This document shows, piece after piece, positions 15,199 through 17,373 of a stretch of 17,373 nucleotides of DNA. Made by a program: the position numbers and the translations under genes. Under the pieces are notes generated by a model. The model made no database searches, was not told where the DNA came from, and saw nothing but the letters and a program-made list of their open reading frames with translations. This DNA is from Alphaproteobacteria bacterium (lineage in GTDB: Bacteria; Pseudomonadota; Alphaproteobacteria; Sphingomonadales; Sphingomonadaceae). Position 1 is the first letter of the stretch. The number at the start of each line of letters is the position of its first letter. The DNA is taken from contig JAGWVG010000008.1 of assembly GCA_018970965.1 (NCBI GenBank), positions 1 through 17,373 on the forward strand, read 5' to 3'.

Positions 15199-15603
15199 TT
15201 ACTTGGCCGCAGCGGCTTTTTTAGCCGCGGGCTTTTTGGCGGGCTTGGCTTCAGCTGCAGCCTCGACGGGCGCGGCTTCTGCCTTTTTCGGGGCAGCCTT
15301 TTTGGCATCACCCACAGCGAGGATCTTCAGAACCGTCAGGCTCTGACGATGACCGTTGCGACGACGGTAGTTATGACGGCGACGCTTCTTGAAGACGATG
15401 ACCTTGTCACCGCGGCCCTGCGTCAGGATCTCAGCCGACACGGTCAGACCGGCCGTCGGCTTCACTTCGCCTGCGTCGCTCGCAAAGAGGACGTCGTTAA
15501 GCGTCACCTTGTCACCCGCTTCACCAGCGAGCTTCTCGACAACGATCTTGTCTCCGGCGGCGACGCGGTACTGCTTGCCGCCTGTGCGCACGATTGCGAA
15601 CAT
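15199..15603 (-). CDS. rplU: 50S ribosomal protein L21 with Ala/Lys/Pro-rich C-terminal extension
   Basis: A 134-residue L21. The conserved core (1-101) opens with [20 protein letters not shown] and includes the RNA-binding [17 protein letters not shown] stretch (71-87). After ILAV a low-complexity tail of about 35 residues follows, built of repeated AKK, PKK, AEA and PAAKK units; the E. coli protein has no such tail (about 103 residues). Such tails occur in alphaproteobacterial L21 and are probably disordered and positively charged. First gene of the rplU-rpmA operon. A weak GAAGAAG site precedes the ATG. The leader of about 75 bases starts from the promoter at 15685-15713. Confidence 0.97.
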   Translation of the reverse strand: MFAIVRTGGKQYRVAAGDKIVVEKLAGEAGDKVTLNDVLFASDAGEVKPTAGLTVSAEILTQGRGDKVIVFKKRRRHNYRRRNGHRQSLTVLKILAVGDAKKAAPKKAEAAPVEAAAEAKPAKKPAAKKAAAAK

Positions 15604-15684
15604 GGCTATACATCACTTCTTCTAAAAGCTTCGAAACCGCGCAAAAAACATCGCCAAAGGCACTGCCTCGGCGCGGAAGCAGGC

Positions 15685-15713
15685 TCGCTAGAACCCTGAC
15701 ATGATTCTGTCAA
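15685..15713 (-). promoter_or_regulatory. Promoter of rplU-rpmA
   Basis: On the minus strand a perfect -35 TTGACA (15713-15708) is followed after 17 bases by TAGCGA (15690-15685), a weak -10. It lies in the 153-base gap between hspQ and rplU, with a leader of about 75 bases to the rplU ATG. Confidence 0.5.
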
Positions 15714-15756
15714 CCATTGCTGCGCCCTTTTTCCTGCGAATTGGGCGCATGGCGCG

Positions 15757-16125
15757 TTAGTGACGCAGTTCGCGCTTCAACACATAGCGCCCATCGCGAA
15801 ACTCGCTGAACATCTGGCGAACTTCAGGATGGTCGACCGGGCCTTCTTCGTCATCTGGCAGCAAATTCTGTTGGCTCACATAGGCCACATAGCTGGTTTC
15901 ACCATTTTCGGCGAGCAGATGATAAAAGGGTTGGTCCTTGGCGGGACGAATCTCTTCCGGAATCGATTCGTACCATTCATCGCTGTTTGCGAAGACCGGG
16001 TCGATGTCGAACACCACGCCGCGAAAGGCGAAAACCCGGTGCCGAACGACCTCACCGATGCCAAAGCGCGCATGTGAGATGGACGGGGGTTCGATACCAA
16101 AGAGGCTGGATGACGACATGTTCAT
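15757..16125 (-). CDS. hspQ: Heat shock protein HspQ (YccV-like, hemimethylated-DNA-binding domain)
   Basis: A 122-residue protein of the YccV/HspQ family. In enterobacteria HspQ is a heat-shock protein that binds hemimethylated oriC DNA and acts as a Lon substrate and enhancer. The core ARFGIGEVVRHRVFAFRG, then VVFDIDPVF (about 19-46), is the family's SH3-like barrel start, and QPFYHLLAENGETSYVAYVS (about 67-86) is its second block. Residues after about 90 are an acidic tail. Start is either ATG 16125 or ATG 16119. A GGAG at 16146-16143 precedes both, but a perfect 18-base stem-loop sits between it and the start. The open frame extends further upstream only through the opposing tRNA-Ser region, which is not coding. 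Downstream comes rplU, on the same strand, with its own promoter. Confidence 0.88.
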   Translation of the reverse strand: MNMSSSSLFGIEPPSISHARFGIGEVVRHRVFAFRGVVFDIDPVFANSDEWYESIPEEIRPAKDQPFYHLLAENGETSYVAYVSQQNLLPDDEEGPVDHPEVRQMFSEFRDGRYVLKRELRH

Positions 16126-16143
16126 GACACTAAATCTAGTGTC
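16126..16143 (-). promoter_or_regulatory. Stem-loop between Shine-Dalgarno and start codon of hspQ
   Basis: GACACTA (16126-16132) and TAGTGTC (16137-16143) are perfect arms around a 4-base loop. On the minus strand the last G of the GGAG site is the first base of the stem and the ATG follows the stem at once. As RNA it would hold the ribosome site and start in a hairpin; as DNA it could be an 18-bp operator. Confidence 0.6.
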
Positions 16144-16156
16144 TCCGGCAATAATC

Positions 16157-16172
16157 GCAAGCGCCCGCTTGC
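16157..16172. repeat. 16-bp palindrome in the hspQ / tRNA-Ser intergenic region
   Basis: GCAAGCG (16157-16163) and CGCTTGC (16166-16172) are perfect arms with a 2-base centre. It overlaps the candidate -35 of tRNA-Ser and lies 31 bases upstream of the first hspQ ATG. A 9-base part, CGCTTGCAC, recurs at 16229-16237. It looks like a protein-binding site. Confidence 0.5.
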
Positions 16173-16197
16173 ACTCCCCGCGCCCCTCGGCTAAGCG
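16169..16197 (+). promoter_or_regulatory. Candidate promoter for tRNA-Ser
   Basis: TTGCAC (16169-16174), 17 bases, TAAGCG (16192-16197). Transcription would start near 16204, 45 bases before the tRNA, the same distance as proposed for tRNA-Thr. Confidence 0.3.
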
Positions 16198-16248
16198 CCC
16201 CCCTTCCAACGGCCGGGCAGGCACTTCACGCTTGCACATGTCCTCTGC

Positions 16249-16338
<90 letters not shown>

Positions 16339-16469
16339 CATATCTCCAAAATTTTACGCCCGTTGCATGGCTGCGTAGCCGTAAGAGCTGTTGGGCGCTT
16401 ACGTGCAGAAGCAACCCATCAAAATACTATGACTTGACCCAACTCCGATAGCCGGGCAGGTGGGCCGGC

Positions 16470-17141
16470 ATGACAGAAATGACCGTAAGCCAAGCCGTCC
16501 TCTCGCGCCGTTCGATCCGCGCGTTTACCTCTGAAGCTGTGCCCTTTGATGTGTTGCACCGGGTGATGGATAAGGCGCGTTGGGCGCCATCGGGCTGTAA
16601 TTTTCAGCCATGGGAGGCGACGATTGTGACGGGTGCTCCCCTCGCTGAACTTCAGCAAAAAATGCTGGCGTCGCCGATGCAGGACCCGCCCGAATATTCA
16701 TGGTCAGATCCAGAAGTCATTCCGGAATGCAAAGCGCGCCTGCAACAAGTGGGTGCGGCGATGTACCAAGCTATGGGCATTGGACGGTCGGACAGCGATG
16801 CTCGGAACGATTTTGTGCGCAACAATGTGCTGTCCTTCAATGCGCCGGCTGTGCTGCTGTGCTATTTTGACCGTCGCATGGGCTCGCCCCAATGGTCCGA
16901 TGTTGGCATGTGGCTTCAGACCATCATGTTGTTGCTGCGTGAAGAGGGGCTGGATTCCTGCCCGCAGGAATTTCTCGCCATGCACGCGAAACTGATCAAA
17001 GAGTTTATCGGTGTCTCGGACGAAACACATATTTTCTTCTGCGGCATTGCCATCGGCTATCGAGATGAATCAGCCGCCGTCAACGCGTTTGCGCGCGAGC
17101 GTGAGCCTGTTGAGGGCAATATCCGCTTTCTTGGTTTCTGA
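16470..17141 (+). CDS. Nitroreductase family FMN oxidoreductase
   Basis: A 223-residue flavoprotein of the nitroreductase superfamily, which reduces nitroaromatics, quinones or flavins with NAD(P)H. VLSRRSIRAF (11-20) contains the Arg/Ser pair that binds the FMN phosphate, WAPSGCNFQPWEA (38-50) is the second FMN-contacting block, and a further block follows at DVGMWLQTIMLLLREEGLDS (about 143-162). GIAIGYRDESAAVN near the C-terminus is the family's last strand. The closest named style is the PnbA/nitrobenzoate-reductase type group, but the substrate is uncertain. The ATG at 16470 has GCAGG upstream; Met4 is an alternative. It stands alone after tRNA-Ser, with 131 bases between, and ends at a clear terminator. 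Confidence 0.9.
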   Translation: MTEMTVSQAVLSRRSIRAFTSEAVPFDVLHRVMDKARWAPSGCNFQPWEATIVTGAPLAELQQKMLASPMQDPPEYSWSDPEVIPECKARLQQVGAAMYQAMGIGRSDSDARNDFVRNNVLSFNAPAVLLCYFDRRMGSPQWSDVGMWLQTIMLLLREEGLDSCPQEFLAMHAKLIKEFIGVSDETHIFFCGIAIGYRDESAAVNAFAREREPVEGNIRFLGF

Positions 17142-17151
17142 GAAATGAGAA

Positions 17152-17185
17152 AGCAGGTCTGATGAGACCTGCTCTTCTCTTCTTT
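17152..17185 (+). terminator. Intrinsic terminator after the nitroreductase gene
   Basis: AGCAGGTCT (17152-17160) pairs perfectly with AGACCTGCT (17165-17173) around GATG, followed by the pyrimidine run CTTCTCTTCTTT. The stem begins ten bases after the stop codon. The complementary side has an A/G-rich flank, so weak termination on the minus strand is possible. Confidence 0.85.
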
Positions 17186-17201
17186 CGACGCGTGATGTCT
17201 T

Positions 17202-17223
17202 AAAAAACAGGTCAATTGGCCTG
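17202..17223 (-). terminator. Candidate terminator of the alpha/beta hydrolase gene
   Basis: On the minus strand CAGG and CCTG (17223-17220 and 17211-17208) flank a near-palindromic centre around CAATTG and are followed by TTTTTT (17207-17202). The stem is short with one mismatch, but it lies 19 bases beyond the hydrolase stop, where a terminator is expected. Confidence 0.5.
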
Positions 17224-17242
17224 CTCGGCAGCGTTGTTGAGT

Positions 17243-17373
17243 TTATGCGGTGTTCTGAAAGAAGCGCGACACTTCATCAGCGACAAAGTCGGGCCGTTCT
17301 TCTGGAATCCAGTGACCACTATTGGTGGCGATGCCACCACGCGCATTTCTGGCCACACGCTGCCAGCTCTCTA
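17243..17373 (-). CDS. C-terminal end of an alpha/beta hydrolase (partial)
   Basis: The last 42 residues and TAA of a gene that enters from the right edge. The reading ESWQRVARNARGGIATNSGH then WIPEERPDFVADEVSRFFQNTA is the classic C-terminus of alpha/beta-fold hydrolases: a Gly-rich strand, the catalytic His in NSGHW, the IPEERP turn and a last amphipathic helix. Epoxide hydrolase or haloalkane dehalogenase-like enzymes end this way, but the nucleophile and oxyanion regions are outside the window, so the substrate is unknown. It converges with the nitroreductase gene; both terminators lie between them. Confidence 0.85.
   Translation of the reverse strand, partial: ESWQRVARNARGGIATNSGHWIPEERPDFVADEVSRFFQNTA

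Noticed and set aside
15076..15699. 207-codon plus-strand open frame across rplU-rpmA
   Set aside because: Antisense shadow of two ribosomal protein genes that are unmistakable.
16339..16469. Possible integration site downstream of tRNA-Ser
   Set aside because: tRNA-Ser genes are common attachment sites, but I find no repeat of the tRNA 3' end nearby and no integrase or mobile gene.

Overview
This window is a stretch of ordinary bacterial chromosome from an alphaproteobacterium, most likely of the order Sphingomonadales. The strongest evidence is a circularly permuted (two-piece) tmRNA gene on the minus strand whose tag reads ANDNEALALAA. Supporting signs are the protein styles (an L21 with a long Ala/Lys/Pro tail, a long aminopeptidase P), the moderately high GC content, and TTGNNN-N17-TANNNN promoters. 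Genus cannot be read from the sequence. I see no phage, IS element, CRISPR array or plasmid gene.

Layout. 1-72: first 24 codons of a probable dicarboxylate/amino-acid:cation symporter (minus). 126-3147: nitronate monooxygenase-like flavoprotein and a long M24B aminopeptidase P (plus). 3144-3278: small conserved-looking protein (minus) meeting pepP tail to tail. 3383-5432: tRNA-Thr(GGU), L-threonine aldolase and an EamA-type exporter (plus), the last two sharing a GTGA stop/start overlap. 5417-6208: YeeZ-like NAD(P)-binding protein (minus). 6312-6367: a 14-bp perfect inverted repeat. 6444-7676: argG. 7673-13198: an envelope-glycan island, made of a polytopic GT-C-like protein coupled to argG (plus), an opposing operon gtrA - GT2 - methyltransferase (minus), and a divergent second GT-C-like protein with acidic loop motifs (plus). 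About 13205-13571: ssrA (minus) with a visible promoter. 13692-14120: Rrf2 regulator with four cysteines (plus). 14127-14693: GNAT acetyltransferase (minus). 14811-15603: rplU-rpmA (minus) with promoter and terminator. 15757-16125: hspQ (minus), preceded by two perfect inverted repeats. 16249-16338: tRNA-Ser(CGA). 16470-17141: nitroreductase with terminator. 17243-17373: C-terminal end of an alpha/beta hydrolase (minus).

How the genes fit together. Most are housekeeping: arginine synthesis, ribosomal proteins L21/L27, trans-translation, protein quality control (HspQ), peptide and amino-acid turnover. The only block that looks like a dedicated pathway is 7673-13198. A GtrB/ArnC-like GT2 would load a sugar onto polyprenyl phosphate. 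A GtrA protein would flip or assist it. A methyltransferase of the type found beside such enzymes may modify the product. One or both GT-C-like membrane proteins could be the periplasmic transferase. This is inference from family and neighbourhood; the acceptor is unknown.

The best candidates for something new are this five-gene glycan set, the stem-loop wedged between the Shine-Dalgarno and start codon of hspQ (a possible thermosensor or operator), the 14-bp dyad upstream of argG, and details of the split tmRNA (a non-canonical T-loop and a hairpin in the excised spacer).
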